Source: Sinotaia quadrata (lineage: Eukaryota > Mollusca > Gastropoda > Architaenioglossa > Viviparidae). From it: a stretch of 64,000 nucleotides of DNA. Positions 34,525 through 52,165 of this stretch are shown piece after piece. Position 1 is the stretch's first letter. Every line of letters begins with the position of its first letter. The stretch lies in NCBI GenBank assembly GCA_028829895.1, contig CM054178.1, positions 21,422,006 to 21,486,005 on the forward strand, read 5' to 3'. The notes below the pieces were generated by a model, which did no database searches, was not told the DNA's origin, and saw only the letters and a program-made list of their open reading frames with translations. The translations under genes were made by a program, and so were the position numbers.

Positions 34525-36071
34525 TGTCACAGTCTGATAAAATTGTCCGACTTCGTGACCCACTTGCCTTGTTTACTTCAAATTCGAATATTTGAAACCC
34601 TTGGCCCTTTGTTCAAAGCTTCCTTTTTCTAGACGCTTCTAGAACAGGTCAAGATGTTATGTAACTTTAGGACCATTGTCCAGTTCTCGAACCAACCACA
34701 TGCTTTGCGAACAGTCACGTGATACGCAATATACCTTTCTATATATGTACCCACACGCTTCCGCTCCCTCACTTCGAGCACATTTTAGCTAATTCCATCA
34801 GCTTACTCGGGTCGTGAGAGGCAGCCGGCGCCATAGAGAATCAAGGTACCCTTCGACTTCTCTCAAAGGTATCATTTTATTTAATAGTATTTGCCTATGT
34901 ATTGTTTAAGTATGTATTTGTGCTATGTATTATATGATTTCCATATACACTTGAGCATGGTTCAGAGAAATAGCTGAAAACCTATATGTTACGGAATATA
35001 AATTTATTGTAACCATTTTTCCATTTCTGTACTTTAATTTATATTGTTTTAATTCACTAAGAGCCAGAATGCTGCGCTCGATATGAATTCTTCATGTAAT
35101 TCAATTATTGCGTGTAATTTTAATTGTAAATTGTGAAGCGCTCTGTCGGTTTGAATTACCTCTTGTATGAACATTAATTTAACGTTGTATCTATTTTATT
35201 GCTTCATACGTCATGACTGTTAAATGGAACACATGTGAGACGATTATATTTTTTCTAAAATCTAATTGTAAGCGACGCGAGGTCGAAACTCTTTGTTCAG
35301 CGCATTTAATTGAGCCATGCCTAGGTAGGACCTGTTAGGTTGAGAATTATATCCAAACACGTTGCATCCACAGGTCGGCTCATGGTTCATGTTTCACCAT
35401 GCCTCACCTGCATTAGCTTATTGGTGTAAGCGTGTCGAAATCCACTCTGAGGGCCATGCTGCAAAAATTCCAGTTCCTAGCCACTAACAAAGGGACATCA
35501 TTCCTTATGCACCACGTGTGTCGTTAAAGGGGGACTGAGGGAACGAATCAGCATGACTGAGTGTTGAGACCAAGGATACAAGAATAGAGCTAAGTGCAAA
35601 ATCAAGTGTACAGATCTCAAAGGAACACTTTTCTGGCAATTTAGATTGACAAAAATCAGGCATAGGCGCGTAAAGACAGAGTGAAGACTATTCGCGTTGC
35701 ATTCGATTTATTGTTAATTTGTTAAACTTTATTAAATCTTATTTTCTTTGTTAATACCTCTTAGTAGTTGATTTCTATGCACAATAGACCAATTAGATTA
35801 ATTCTTAGATTTGAATGGGGGCGGATGAGCAGAAAGATTGATGACGAGTGCATATTAATTTAGAGGGATTTAACTGTTTTCAAATCTAGCTAAAAGTTCG
35901 CAGTTTATTAGTCTGTAAATTTGTCGTCTGAACTACAAGACGCACTTTTAATTAGTCAGATAATAAATTGAGCAACCAGTCTGCGTAGAATATGAGAGGA
36001 AGAATTAATTATATTTAAAGTCTTTTAATTATTCTAAGCAGGGTCTTTAAATAAATACTGGAAACGTAACA
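34525..36071 (+). repeat. 3' LTR (1547 bp)
   Basis: This is a direct repeat of 27713-29259 at an offset of 6812 bp, with no difference found by eye and identical length. A purine tract precedes it directly, and the second copy of the acaac target duplication follows it. Near-identity of LTRs is expected soon after insertion, because both are copied from one template. Confidence 0.97.
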
Positions 36072-36076
36072 ACAAC
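36072..36076. other. Target site duplication, right copy
   Basis: The bases acaac directly follow the last base of the 3' LTR and match 27708-27712. The inferred empty site would read ...taacacaaccttcc... Confidence 0.93.
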
Positions 36077-39000
36077 CTTCCACAAACCTAAAGAACAGAT
36101 CTTTAAAGACTGAACATTTCATTTACAGAGAGAGGCAGAGAGAGGGGGAGAAGGGAAAAGAATGTGTCAATTGAATCCCCTAGAGACAAACATTCCAACA
36201 GTGATTTTCCTAATAGTCCTGGCATGACCTCTCAGTTAACTGGATCGGAGAGCTTCTTAAGTCATGACAATTCTTTTTACTAAACACAAACTAGTTTTGC
36301 TTTCTTCAGTATTTTTATCAATTACTTGAAGAATGTTCAAATTCAATCAACAACAAAATACGACAAAACTGTTGGTTTAGCTTATACGCTTTTCCCTTAA
36401 CTACTGTTTTGATTGTAAAATTCAAACAAGGGGAATGCAACTGATCTAATGAAAAATATTACAAGTTACTGCTTCACTTACGTTAAGGTTGTTTTGTAAA
36501 TATGAATCATAAATGTTAATCTGATCAAAATCTTTTTCTTTAACAAATCGTGCAATGGTTAGCATGCATTCCTTTTCATTTCTTAACAGAATAATCAAAA
36601 ATCTTGCATGGTTAACATTCACTCCATTTCCTGGGCAGAATAATCCAAAATTCATGCATGATAAACATTCATTCTATTTCATTTCCTGGGAAGGATAATC
36701 CAAAACTCATGAATGGTAAGAATTCACTCCCTTTCATGTCCTGGCCAGGATAATCCTTCTCTAAAAGAAATGGTAGTCATGTTGAGTGTACATTTTCTGG
36801 ACTCTGGCAGAAAATCTCATGTCTCACTGCAATTGTTTCATTAACAACATTTTGAATATTTACAACAACAAAAAAACAGCTCTGCAGGACAACAATGAAT
36901 GAATTTAGTCTCAGTGAAAAATATCAGGTGCAGGAAAAGAATTAACAAACTGCTAACATTGTGCAATTAATAATAAATTAAACTGAAAACTAGACAATTA
37001 CATTTACATTTTTCTAAAACTGAGAGAAGATGAAGTGATGAAAAATTATTTCTTGTGTTTAAAATAAATATGTCTAAGGTTAGAATCCTAGCTTAATATG
37101 ACAGCCAAAGTGACAGTTGTAATGCCTGTCAACAATTGCTTTTTATTATCATAAGAAACTAACAAGACTTACATAAAAGTGTTAAGAACATTTAAATTAT
37201 GCTTGATAATGGAATAAACAAAATCACTAATGCAGTTTCTTTTAAATAGCATGCACAGTGCACAATACAATGCAGAAGAGAAAAGCTATGTTCATAGTTC
37301 ATGTTACAACATACAGAGTTGTGCATCTTCATTCATTTCATTGGGGCTAAATGAATAAGGGAATGTGTTGGTGGGTAGATGTGTGCTTAAAAGGAGAAGA
37401 AGAAAAAAAATAACAAAAAATATTAAATTCATAAAAGTTCATATTTCCAAAAATCAAAAAATCTTACTAATATGTATAAACATGACTGTGATGACCAAAT
37501 ATTGCAGATAAGAATTATATACTCTGTATGTGTATGTATACAATTGTGTGCAAAGTATGCAAGTGTGAAGTTCAGTACTATCTGTCCATGTGTATGTGTG
37601 TGTTCCTCTAGTATTCCTATAGGCATTTATAATCTAAATATCCTTCAATTTTGGTATTTTAATATTAACAGAACTAAAGGCCTTGCAGAGCTGTTCTTGT
37701 GTTCTTATTTAAGTTAAAATAAAGCAGTAATATTAAAAGTAATTTTACACTAAATTTGCCTTTCCTTATTATTATCAACATCATCATCAGTATAAAAGTT
37801 TATACTTACTAACTAAAATAAGTCTGTATTGTTCAAAAATACATTACTCAATTATGTTGTGCTGAAATCGTATATACTGGTGCAAGCCAAACAATATCAC
37901 CCATTTCTTGAGTATCCCAAAACAATTCTTTATAAGAATAAATATAGAAGGAGATAAATTAATTTCCTACTCAAAGTATCCAGAACAATGTAATTTTAAA
38001 CATAATCTCCACAGTATTTCAATATGTGTATTCCATTCTAAATACAAATTTCTTCCTTAAATTATTTACTGTTCTACACTCATGCAGCAGTGGCTGATGA
38101 AAGTGTGGTGAATGAAAGATATTTTCATGCATGGTAATTGATAGAAATAATTATCACTAACATGCAGTGGAACCAGAAAAACGTTGGCACACAAACACTG
38201 TGTGCTCAAACAAGTTTGTATAAATGGTGTGAAAATGAGGCAACTTGCATAAATATAAACACTAAACAAACAACCATAATAAAGAAACTAAAATCATTAA
38301 AACCACTTTTATTTTAATATGTCATAAAACAAATGCATTTGTCAAAATGTAAGTCCAACCAACTCAAAAACAGAACCGCCATTAATATCCAATTTTAATT
38401 CAATAGATTTTAAAATGTGCTCTCCCACAAAAGCCAGAACAGAGTAGGGGGAAATAAAACAAATTCTAAAGATTACTAAAAAAAATTGGTCATCTAGGTA
38501 ATGGTATGTTTTAACTTTAATATTCTGTTTTCAAGATTATTTAACAACCTATGCATTGTGTTCTTGCTTAGACAAATGTGTGAGTAGCAATTCAAACTTA
38601 TAACATGGTGACGCTTTTTTCTTATATTCATAATATGATAACATGTAAATTATATTTTTCAAACAAAACAAACAATAAAAGACTATTCTTCAATCAATTT
38701 ATGAACCACAAGTGACTGACTGTAATCGTGCAACTAGTAAAGAAAGCAGAATCGAAAATATTAAGGGGGGATAACCCTTAACAAGTTACAGGTGATTTAG
38801 TTACAGTTACTTCCCTTGTGTCAAACATTGAACTACCTAGTACATGTATTTCATTCAAACCCGAACATTTGTTTTTCTACGTTTTATATGAGTGATTTAA
38901 TGAAATTATTTCTTTTTATTAATTAAGAAAGAATTCACTCTTTTATTCCACATGTTAGCTGTAAGCAAAGCAGTGTTGCCAACAAAATTATTTCTATTGT

Positions 39001-39436
39001 ATTAGCTGTATTTTTTGTTTGTTAGCAGTCCTAATTAGTAATTCCATAACCATGCTTTGATTAAAATTGTTATAAAGGCTTTCATACATCCCATTCCTCT
39101 ACAGTGCCACAGAACCCTCAAAGATGTTCCAGTATTGCAATTCCTCTGAGATGTGTAATATTGCTATAAAAAAAAATTAAAAGAAGTAATAAATTATAAA
39201 TGTGTTCAACTAATCAATGTAACCGTGACCAATAACTATTGGTGAAATTAACATTTTTCTTTAACTTAAATCAGAATCAACTGTCCGACAGGAGGCTTTC
39301 ATTATAATAGTTCCAACAAGGAGTGAAGAAAGGAATTTCAGTCTATCAATATGGTACGGAAGAACTTTAATCAAGAAAAAGAAAATCACATTTAAAAAAA
39401 AAAAAGGAAAAACCACTGCATGCAAGATAAACCTAC
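36077..39436. other. AT-rich probable intron
   Basis: No minisatellites. Three loose copies of cattc.tttcatttcctgg-like words lie at 36560-36750. A minus frame near 36482-36600 ends at GTAAGT, but its phase conflicts with the upstream exon candidates. Confidence 0.5.
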
Positions 39437-39469
39437 CAGTTTGTTGTGTTCGTGCATTTTCTTCATCGC
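39437..39469 (-). CDS. Putative 33-nt internal exon
   Basis: A minus-strand acceptor TTTTCTTGTATAG and donor CTG|GTAGGT enclose 33 nt. Entered in phase 1, the exon gives G-DEENARTQQT and leaves in phase 1. It therefore joins 43759-43843 without a frame break. Its small size means chance cannot be excluded; similar 12-15 nt lookalikes occur nearby. Confidence 0.38.
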
Positions 39470-43758
<4,289 letters not shown>

Positions 43759-43843
43759 CTGAACTATAGCTGTCTGTGGAAGACTGTGACACTGAACGAC
43801 TATGTATCCGAGGTCGGTTGGGAGTTAAGTTGTACTTAATCTC
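43759..43843 (-). CDS. Putative internal exon (85 nt), Ser-rich linker
   Basis: On the minus strand a good acceptor (TTTGTTTGTTGCAG) precedes an open 85-nt segment, EIKYNLTPNRPR followed by IHSRSVSQSSTDSYSS. It ends at donor TTCAG|GTTAGT. The frame opens in phase 0, matching the end of 58721-58801, and ends in phase 1. GC content and codon-like structure stand out against the very AT-rich surroundings. The protein family is not recognised. Confidence 0.6.
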
Positions 43844-46800
43844 CTGCAACAAACAAAATCATGCATTGCTGCATTGTATTCATAACAATTATTCACAAAA
43901 TCATGAAACAAATCAGACCATTTATCTTAACAGCGTACATGATATTTTACTGAATCTGGATTCTCATCAACATACATGTTGATCAAGAGTCACCAAAACA
44001 CAACTCTCGACACATCATTCAAAAAAACTAAATTGTCGTGTGAATTTTTCAAGTCAGACAAGGAAAGTAAGTATGGGTAAGTGAAAGGAGAGAAATGGGC
44101 CATCTAAATAGACCTATTACTATAAAATAAAAATCTAGAAATCGTGTTCTTTCTCATTTAAAAATAAAACTTCTATTGCAATATTTTATTAACCATGAGA
44201 GATTTTCTAGAATGTTGGGTAATTAAGAAATTGCCACTACTTCAAAATACCTTTCTTTTAAAACGTATTCAAACCTGCTTCATAAAGTTTTCACAGATTT
44301 TTTAACAACAAAAAAGAATTATAATTCAGTTACTGAAAACAGTCACATGCTCTGAACGACTGATCTGTTTTTAAATACTGGTATTTTTTTTATAGATTTT
44401 TAAAACCCTTTGTTATTTATTTTTTAGTTGAGGTACTGAACCTCTTGCCGCCCAAAGCAGTATATCTCACCAAAATGTGCAGAGGTGCATTAGATGGTCA
44501 GTTTGTTCTGTCTACTGTTTCACTGTGTGTCATTTAAAAGATTAAACAAAATTAAAAATTAGTGTAAAATTCACATGCATATGGATTTATTAGCATTTCT
44601 AAAGCTAAGCAGAAAGAAGGAGTTAGTGGAAATGACAGTATAAATTCAAGGAATTTATTCTTTCTTCAATTTTATTACATTAATTATTTTTTCTTATTAC
44701 AGATACTTTTTTACTTTTAAATACATGTGCACACACACACTCAATTGTATCAATTCCATAAAATGTGTATGGTCAACAATCTATCATCAGAATAATACTG
44801 AACATAGATAGATGATATCAATATTAACTAATATGTACAAAGTACATTTGTATATAGCACTTTACTCATACCAAAAATAACAAAACAAAAATTAGATTGG
44901 ACTAGTACTAAAACTGTTTTAATACTACAAGACAATCTGACTGACATCTTTGAACTGGTATTGAACAATTATGTGAGCTGGTAAAAATTATACTAAAAGG
45001 TAAAATGTAACTTTCAGACAGTTACAGAGTGGTATGCACTGTCATTAAATACACTTTAAGTCAAAAAGTATGATATAAGTTAAAATATAAACTGGCAATT
45101 TTTTTTTTGGGGGGGTGGGGGGGGTGGGGGGCACAGATATCCTGCAGGAAATAAAATCCTTTTATTGCTAGTTTGGGGAGGAATACATAAAACCAATAAG
45201 GCATGTCATTGCATGCCTGCTTTTATCATTCATTAATATTGAGTATGTAAGTGCTACATACGTGCTATTAATGGATTATTCATTATTCACTAAATTTCAA
45301 ATTACAGAAATAATGAAACTGGCTGAGATCATGACCAAATTCCTTTCACAAAATTCACTGATGAAGGATTCAAATGTGTGAATGAGGTATGCCATTTTAT
45401 TGAAAAACAGTGTACTGAGGTCCAGGAAGAGTACATAAAATAAGTAATTACTATTATTTATTTCAACAATACAAAGTAAAGATTAATTATAAATTATAAT
45501 AATTTGTATTTTCTAATAAAAATTAAAAGTGAAGATTTTAAAGATTTTAAAACTGCCCTACTGCCAACAGTTGATGTTGTTTGCCCAGGAAATCTCTGTA
45601 TTTAATAAAAAGTTTGGTTCATATTTGAAATCTATGAACTGTTTTTGTAAGAACTTGTTGTGAATAAACAGTCTTTTAGGAATGATCTGGTACATCTTTA
45701 TTGAAACTGTCATATTCTTCAGTGCTTCTGAGTAAATATACATAAAGCAATCTGTTTTCATCTTTTTTAGGTCAATGTTCATTTCTTCCTTGCTATATTT
45801 TTTAACTTTCTCTTTGCTGTTGTTCTTATGTTAGCATTAATCATTTAATATTATTTATCAACATTATTTGTTCAATAAATTTACAATAAACAACATGGTT
45901 ATATCTCAGAAAAGACTTGCTTATATTTATAAGCAATGGCAGTAAGCAACTATTTGCAAATTTCTTTAACATTATGAAATGTTACAACAGCCTTATAAAG
46001 TGAATGCACCATACCAGTAGATGCACCATACCAGTACAAGCCTGTTTACCTGCCTACAAGTTCGCAGTAATAAATTACTGATAACAAAATATATTGCCTG
46101 CAATAAATGCATGAAGACCACAAATGGTGACAGAGAAGCACAGATACAGCAAAATCATTTTTAAATTGCTTCAAAATCTCATTTGAGGAGACAGTTTTTT
46201 TAAAGTGGATGATTATTTCTCTAAATTAATGCCCAAATTACTCAATCACTGTATTGTATTTTATTCCTAGTACATGTACATTAATGGCAGATTGGTACTA
46301 CTATTTCCTGACATATTATTGTGTACTAACCTTTATGCACTCTATAACTTTAACTTTTAACTGGGCAACTGCCTATCCATGAAACATTTCTATTTTGAAT
46401 ATAAAGTGTGACTGCCCATTATATGATGAGATTTCTAGGTTTAATATAAAGTGTGACTGCCCGTTATATGACAACTTAATGGTTGGAGTAAAGTTTGTTT
46501 ATTAGTTGCTTTTCGCACTGCTGGATTTTGCAAAACTGAGCTTGTTAGATTTATTTCCATTTCTAACTGCAATCCAACTTAAACAAGGACATAATGAGAA
46601 ATCTGGCAAAAAATATCAATTTATTGCTCCTACCTGATAATCTTTAAACTCAACAAAATGGGTGCAGGAAAACAATTATAAAAAATATACATTCCAGAAA
46701 ACCAGGATATGTCAAATATGACAAGTGACTAACTTTTATGCTATTGCTTCAAAACCCCGTCATTGGGTGTGCTCTTTTCCTTGCTGGTGAAAGAGGAAAT

Positions 46801-46849
46801 GACATTTTTGAGGACACTGCTACACGAAGTGCTTCACTGAATAGTTTGT
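43844..46849. other. AT-rich probable intron
   Basis: G-rich run at 45108-45130. Short direct repeats occur: atgcaccataccagta twice near 46007-46036, and aatataaagtgtgactgccc twice near 46399 and 46444. A 15-nt minus exon-like segment lies at 46634-46648, uncalled. Confidence 0.5.
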
Positions 46850-47100
46850 AAAGACTAAAAGGGGATTTACAGACAATAGAGTACATATGCACAAGTAAAT
46901 GTAAAGACTAAACAGGAATTACAAACCAATACAGTACAAACTCAATGCACACATGGATGTAAAGACTAAATGAGAATTACATACCATTATAGTACAAATG
47001 CAATGTACACATGGATGTAAAGACTAAATGAGAATTACAGACCATTATAGTACAAATGCAATGTAAAGGTGAATGTAAAGACCAAATGGAAAAAAATCAG
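46850..47100. repeat. ~57-bp tandem repeat, about 4-5 copies
   Basis: The unit is tgtaaagactaaatgagaat plus tacagaccattatagtacaa plus atgcaatgtacacatgga. Outer copies are diverged. Confidence 0.87.
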
Positions 47101-49099
47101 CACAGTACAAAATGCAATGCAAAAGAGGATACAAAAGAAACCATTAGTCTGTGGCTCATATTTCACTATAGGGAATGGTAAAAGTCCCAAGGGTCAGATC
47201 AAAGGGAAAATTAAATCATGTAAATTAATCAATGAAAAAATCAGATGGCCTGTCAAAGTGTTAGTCAACAGTTTGTAGAAATGTTACTTTGGTGTTCAAT
47301 GTACATGTATAACAAAATTAAGGCTCTTATTGATGTATGTATATATCATCTTGTCCAACTACGGAAACTACTTGGTAAATGACTACAATGAGCAAATGCA
47401 CTCTTCTGAAACTGTCATGATCTGATACTGTGCTTTGACTTTTACAATAAAATATTAGAGATGTTTTTGTCAAGAATCATACCTTTTGCTTTAATACAAA
47501 ATAGTTGCCAGAGTGACCCACAGTTTTGTTATCATTAGATGGTTGATTTTTTTCTTCAGGGACTTGATTTGTTGATATGGTATATTCTTGATATATATAT
47601 GATATGGGGGGGGGGTATATGGTGTATAGACAAGCATATGTAAATTTTGTGTGAAACATTAAAAGCCTTACAAAAATGTGCCCTTAACAAATGAATTGCA
47701 GCAAATTACTAAACTATCCAGTAAGTCTTTGAAAGCATATCTCCACTTTAATTTCAGTTCATTTCCATAGTTTTTATTTGATCTTAAAAAAACTAAAAAA
47801 CCAAACTAAAGTTACCTCCCAATAATCATGAATAAATGTTAATGCACTTCATCAATAATAATGTTCAAACTACGTCGTAAACTAAGTAGGGAAAAATAGT
47901 TCATCCATGGTGGTGTGAGGGTGTTGTTTTTGTTTGATGCTGTTTTTTTTAATTTATTTTGTTGTTTCCTTGTACACATTAGTTAAGTACTAAAATCATT
48001 CATAAATTTCAATACAAAAAGCCACCAGTTTTTATTTTCATACATTTTGATTAACAAGCAAAAACAGAAAAGCATGAGAATACACAAGAGCGTGCATTGA
48101 AAAAATATGACTGCCAGGTCTGCTCAGCGCAACCCCATCCCCCCAAATACATGCTGATGCAAAGACCGCTCAGAAAATATATTAATTTATAATATAAACC
48201 TAGCAATTCTACTCCCATTGTTAACTCGCTGTCTGACAAAAAATATAAGTAAGCTTCAATTTCGTCGACACTGTTTCTAAAGACGATCTACATACAATAC
48301 GCGAAGGTAAACTGAGAAATTCATCAGTAAATGGCAAACTATTCAAACTCGTCAAAGCGTTCGATAAGAAACTGATTTAACGACTGACTGAAAATAAACC
48401 CCTAAAAGTGACTGCTGGTGCTCTTCTCCTCATCGTTTATACTCGAAATGGGTTTCATAATTTCATTTTTCACTATCACTGAGAGTCGGCCAGAGGTTTC
48501 TACCATCCTAGCCCATACCGCACCATAAATGCCCCACCGAAGTGCGATCACTTTCGTACACGTCAGTCAGGCCGAGTTTGGTGAAGCCCACTTCCTTGTC
48601 AGCGGCTGATGAAGTGTGGGCACTCACACAACATTCGAGAAGAGGTTGCGAGATTTATGTCTGTAATGCTCTCTAGGGCAAGTGTGTCACCTTCAACTCA
48701 AAGTCAACAAGTGAACTCAGAGATGCTTGATCCAAGAGAACCGTTTCACCTTGTAGGTTGTCGAAAAGCGCATGCGCGTTGCAAAAAAACGCCTGCACTA
48801 ACAAGCACAGGAGGCAGAAGAACGCTAGTTTACATCTGACAAGGACATCCTGTTGGCAGGCGACGTTCTCAATGTGGAAAAACTTTCACTGCTTACAACT
48901 CCCGGCATTCTTCGGACAAAATGCCTTTCACATTGCTTCTTTTGCACTGTATCCTTACGTAGGCAAACCAGATATTATAGGTACACAGAAGTGCTAGTTT
49001 ATTGACAGGTTTATTTATTAATTTTAAAAGTGTGTATTTCTATTATTAGCGTTTCATATCGTACGATTTGTAAGAGATTCGCAATTGAAAAATGGACCA
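47101..49099. other. Non-coding; GC-richer island 48240-48900
   Basis: After AT-rich DNA with poly-G near 47606, the block 48240-48900 has more CpG and an ordinary base mix. No splice-bounded frame that I trust is present. It may be regulatory or an old insertion. Confidence 0.35.
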
Positions 49100-49210
49100 C
49101 TAGGTTTGTAAATGATAAAATGGGTCACATTCTCACATTTGACAAATGGGTCACTAGGCTCGCAATTGACAAATGGGTTACTAGGCTCACAATTGACAAA
49201 AAGGGTCGCT
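49100..49210. repeat. ~27-bp repeat, about 4 copies
   Basis: Units of caaatgggtcactaggctcg plus caattga occur with decay at the left end. Confidence 0.85.
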
Positions 49211-49599
49211 AAAGCACACCATAAATGTTTGAAAAAAAACAAAAGAATGTACCGACCCAAAATATGCCGAGTTCTGCACCTAAAACGTTTTGCCAACCAG
49301 ATGCTTAGCGTCGTTCGTTTTATTTTGTTGTAGTTAATCAAAATGACCATAGGACCAAATGACCATAGGAAATAGCAGAGAGAGACACACAATAAATTAC
49401 AATATGCAGATCTTATGGCATGCACGCAGTTAGAAGAGGCAGGGAGGGGAGGGGGATTAGGCGAGAGAAGACTACATTTGCGATGCGAGCAATCTGTTTT
49501 CGATGTCAAGAACGGCACATAACCTGAAATAATAATGCTGAATATATAAATTTAATATACCATGTGCATAAATCAGAATGCAAGTAAAATGTGGTCTTC

Positions 49600-49920
49600 G
49601 AATAGTCAGAAGACAAGATGAGTCTTGGAAAGCACAGTATACAAATAAGACGTGGTCTTGGGATAACAGTATACAAATAAGACGTGGTCTTGGGATAACA
49701 GTATACAAATAAGACGTGGTCTTGGGATAACAGTATACAAATAAGACGTGGTCTTGGGATAACAGTATACAAATAAGACGTGGTCTTGGGATAAGAGAAT
49801 ACAAATAAGACGTGATCTTGGGATAACAGATTACATATAAGACGTGATCTTGGGATAAGAGAATACAAATAAGATGTAATCTTTGGAAAACACATAAATC
49901 AAAGATGTGCTCTTGAATAA
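49600..49920. repeat. 32-bp minisatellite, about 9 copies
   Basis: The unit is acaaataagacgtggtcttg plus ggataacagtat. It is homogeneous at 49640-49790, with gtgatc / agagaa variants after. The Tyr/Pro-rich minus frames here come from the repeat. Confidence 0.95.
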
Positions 49921-50148
49921 ACAGAATGCATGGTTGTGTATATCTATTCGTCTACAAACAGGGAAAGTCATTCTTCAACCAGTGACCGAGAAGGCCATGT
50001 AAGGCCACGTATTCCTAGCGTTAAGTGTGACATTCGAAATGTCGCAAAGGCTGCCTGGAAACAAATACTTTTTCTCAAATTTAATCAATACATGAAGTGT
50101 GCTACATTTGTTGCATAGCAACAACAGTTATGTACTGGCCAGTTTCCT

Positions 50149-50655
50149 TTAAAACAAACGTCCACTAAACTGTAAAGAATTAAAAATGAATATAGCACAG
50201 TTCCAGACTGAAAAATAATCAGAAGACCATGAAAATGGGTGCTCTATTAAAACAAACGTCCACTAAACTGTAAAGAATTAAAAATGGATATAGTACAGTT
50301 CCAGACAGAAAAATAATCAGAAGACCATGAAAATGGGTGCTCTATTAAAACAAACGTCCACTAAACTGTAAAGAATTAAAAATGGATATAGTACAGTTCC
50401 AGACAGAAAAATAATCAGAAGACCATGAAAATGGGTGCTCTATTAAAACAAACGTCCACTAAACTGTAAAGAATTAAAAATGGATATAGTACAGTTCCAG
50501 ACAGAAAAATAATCAGAAGACCATGAAAATGGGTGCTCTATTAAAACAAACGTCCACTAAACTGTAAAGAATTAAAAATGGATATAGTACAGTTCCAGAC
50601 AGAAAAATAATCAGAAGACCATGAAAATGGGTGCTCTATTAAAACAAACGTTTCA
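50149..50655. repeat. 98-bp tandem repeat, 5 copies plus a partial
   Basis: aaaacaaacgtccactaaac recurs every 98 bp from 50151. Copies 2-5 look identical; copy 1 differs slightly (gaatatagca / ggatatagta). Confidence 0.96.
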
Positions 50656-51192
50656 AATATTCGAGTACGACTCGCTCGATTTCTGCACCCCACACCCAGC
50701 CCACACCTCACCCCACACCTCAGCCCATTCCTTCAGGCGTTAGAAGTCTGAAATGTTTAACTTTCAACAAAATATCTTTTTTCATATATACGTGAAGTGG
50801 TGGAGCGGGGGGGGGGGCTCGATCGTCCTATGAGACCGAGCACAGCTACGAGCATTTGTTTTGATTTTTATAAATGATTTTCTGCGATCTACTAACGCAA
50901 GCCATTTTTGACTACATGTGTCGCTAACTTCACACTGAGTCATTATTAACACATGGAACAGTACGCTCTACCAAAGCACGTACGACATTTCTAGACAAGA
51001 AGACTTAGTAAGCCTGTTTTTTCGGATATAGGAGATCTCGCTTTTGTCGTGGTAAACAATCGTGAATCAACATAACTTTGAACAATCGGGAGCACAAAAA
51101 GGAGAAAGCCAACCATATTGTCTCCCTTGCCTTGTTAACTCCAAATTCTCTTATTACAGATATGCATACAAGCATGCGCGCGCGTGCACGCA

Positions 51193-51227
<35 letters not shown>

Positions 51228-52165
51228 AGAGCGCTCACTTCTACTGTAAATTCTTATCACATTCTCAAGTGATTTTACAATACGTTCAATCTGATTTTCT
51301 GACCAAGAGAGGAATTATTGGAACACGTAGCTGGATAGAAAGAAAATGCAGAATTTCAAGTCCCACAATCTTTAAATAAAATTTAAAAATTCCAGTCCCA
51401 TAATCCGATAAAATAGAGAATTTCAAGTGCCATAATCTGTGTTAAAATGCAGAGCTGTGAAAGGGTGTACAGCACACTAAAATATGCAAAGGGTGGAATT
51501 ACGGGTTGAAAGTTTTAACCTCCACGATTCAAAAATATGCAAATGCTTTATTGACATGCCTGGAATCGTGAGTTAGCGATCCTTGTTTTATATGTCGAGT
51601 TTACTAACAGATAAACTGGTGGCACTCAAGCTATCGGTAAGCATTTGGATCTAGACTCTAACACGAAAGGGGAAGGTGGGACTTAACTGCCATTCTTACC
51701 GAAATGTCATACTTATGAGTCTAAGAGCATGAAATTATTCTCTCAACTACTTCACAGAAAATCGATGCAAAATTCATTAAAAAAATTCAATTTTCTTACG
51801 GCAACAGGAAGAATGCAAAAGAGGGGAGGGAATCAAATCCGATAAAAACTCCTTTTTACCAGCAATTTGATTCCGAAATGTTTCAGCATTTTTTCATGAT
51901 AACAAGCGGGAAACCTGAAAAAAATTAATATGAATAATTTGAAAAGATTCATTTTAAAATTTTTAGTTTTTGTTGCTATTTGCTTGCATTTTTTTTTTAT
52001 TTTTAAAGGAACGGCGGTGTTAGTATTGCGCGTTTAATTATTTTTGTTTATTTCTTTGTCGGTCTGTTTCTCTTTGTTTCTTTGTTTTGCTTTTATTTGC
52101 TTCTCTGTCGTTTGCTGCTCTTCTCTTTTCTGTCAAGCATTAGTGCATATACCGGTAAAATGAAT
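50656..52165. other. Non-coding, no supported gene
   Basis: A G-run lies near 50807 and (CA)n at 51198-51226. A short repeated block at 51350-51440 uses aatttcaagt / cccataatc words. Nothing coding recognised. Confidence 0.4.

Larger units (their letters stand above)
27713..36071 (+). mobile_element. Complete Ty3/Gypsy-type LTR retrotransposon with integrase upstream of RT (Gmr1-like)
   Basis: The 8359-bp element runs from TGTCAC to GTAACA. It is bounded by two LTRs of equal length (1547 bp) and flanked on both sides by the 5-bp direct repeat acaac. Inside, in order, are a 620-nt leader, one long Gag-Pol ORF, a 223-nt 3' non-coding stretch and a purine tract touching the 3' LTR. No env-like ORF follows pol. 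Integrase precedes RT, unlike canonical Ty3/Gypsy; among Gypsy elements this order is known for the Gmr1 group. The H2C2, DD35E, GPY/F and RNase H motifs are all in frame, so the copy appears intact. It lies antisense to the putative minus-strand host gene and between two of its candidate exons. Structure and ORF are seen directly; the clade name is inferred from domain order. Confidence 0.97.

Noticed and set aside
34387..34632. 81-residue ORF after pol, possible env-like gene
   Set aside because: It crosses into the LTR, lacks glycoprotein features and is not a conserved frame.
36482..36570. Minus-strand exon ending at GTAAGT (…QNNLN)
   Set aside because: Open and protein-like, but its phase conflicts with the 39437 exon, and the only acceptor is a weak AAG in AT-rich DNA.
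47483..47570. Minus-strand exon ending KQK|GTATGA
   Set aside because: Looks protein-like, but no acceptor gives a frame matching the phase 0 end of 58721-58801. The upstream part is poly-C/AT repeat.
49472..49895. Tyr/Pro-rich minus ORFs
   Set aside because: Caused by the 32-bp minisatellite.
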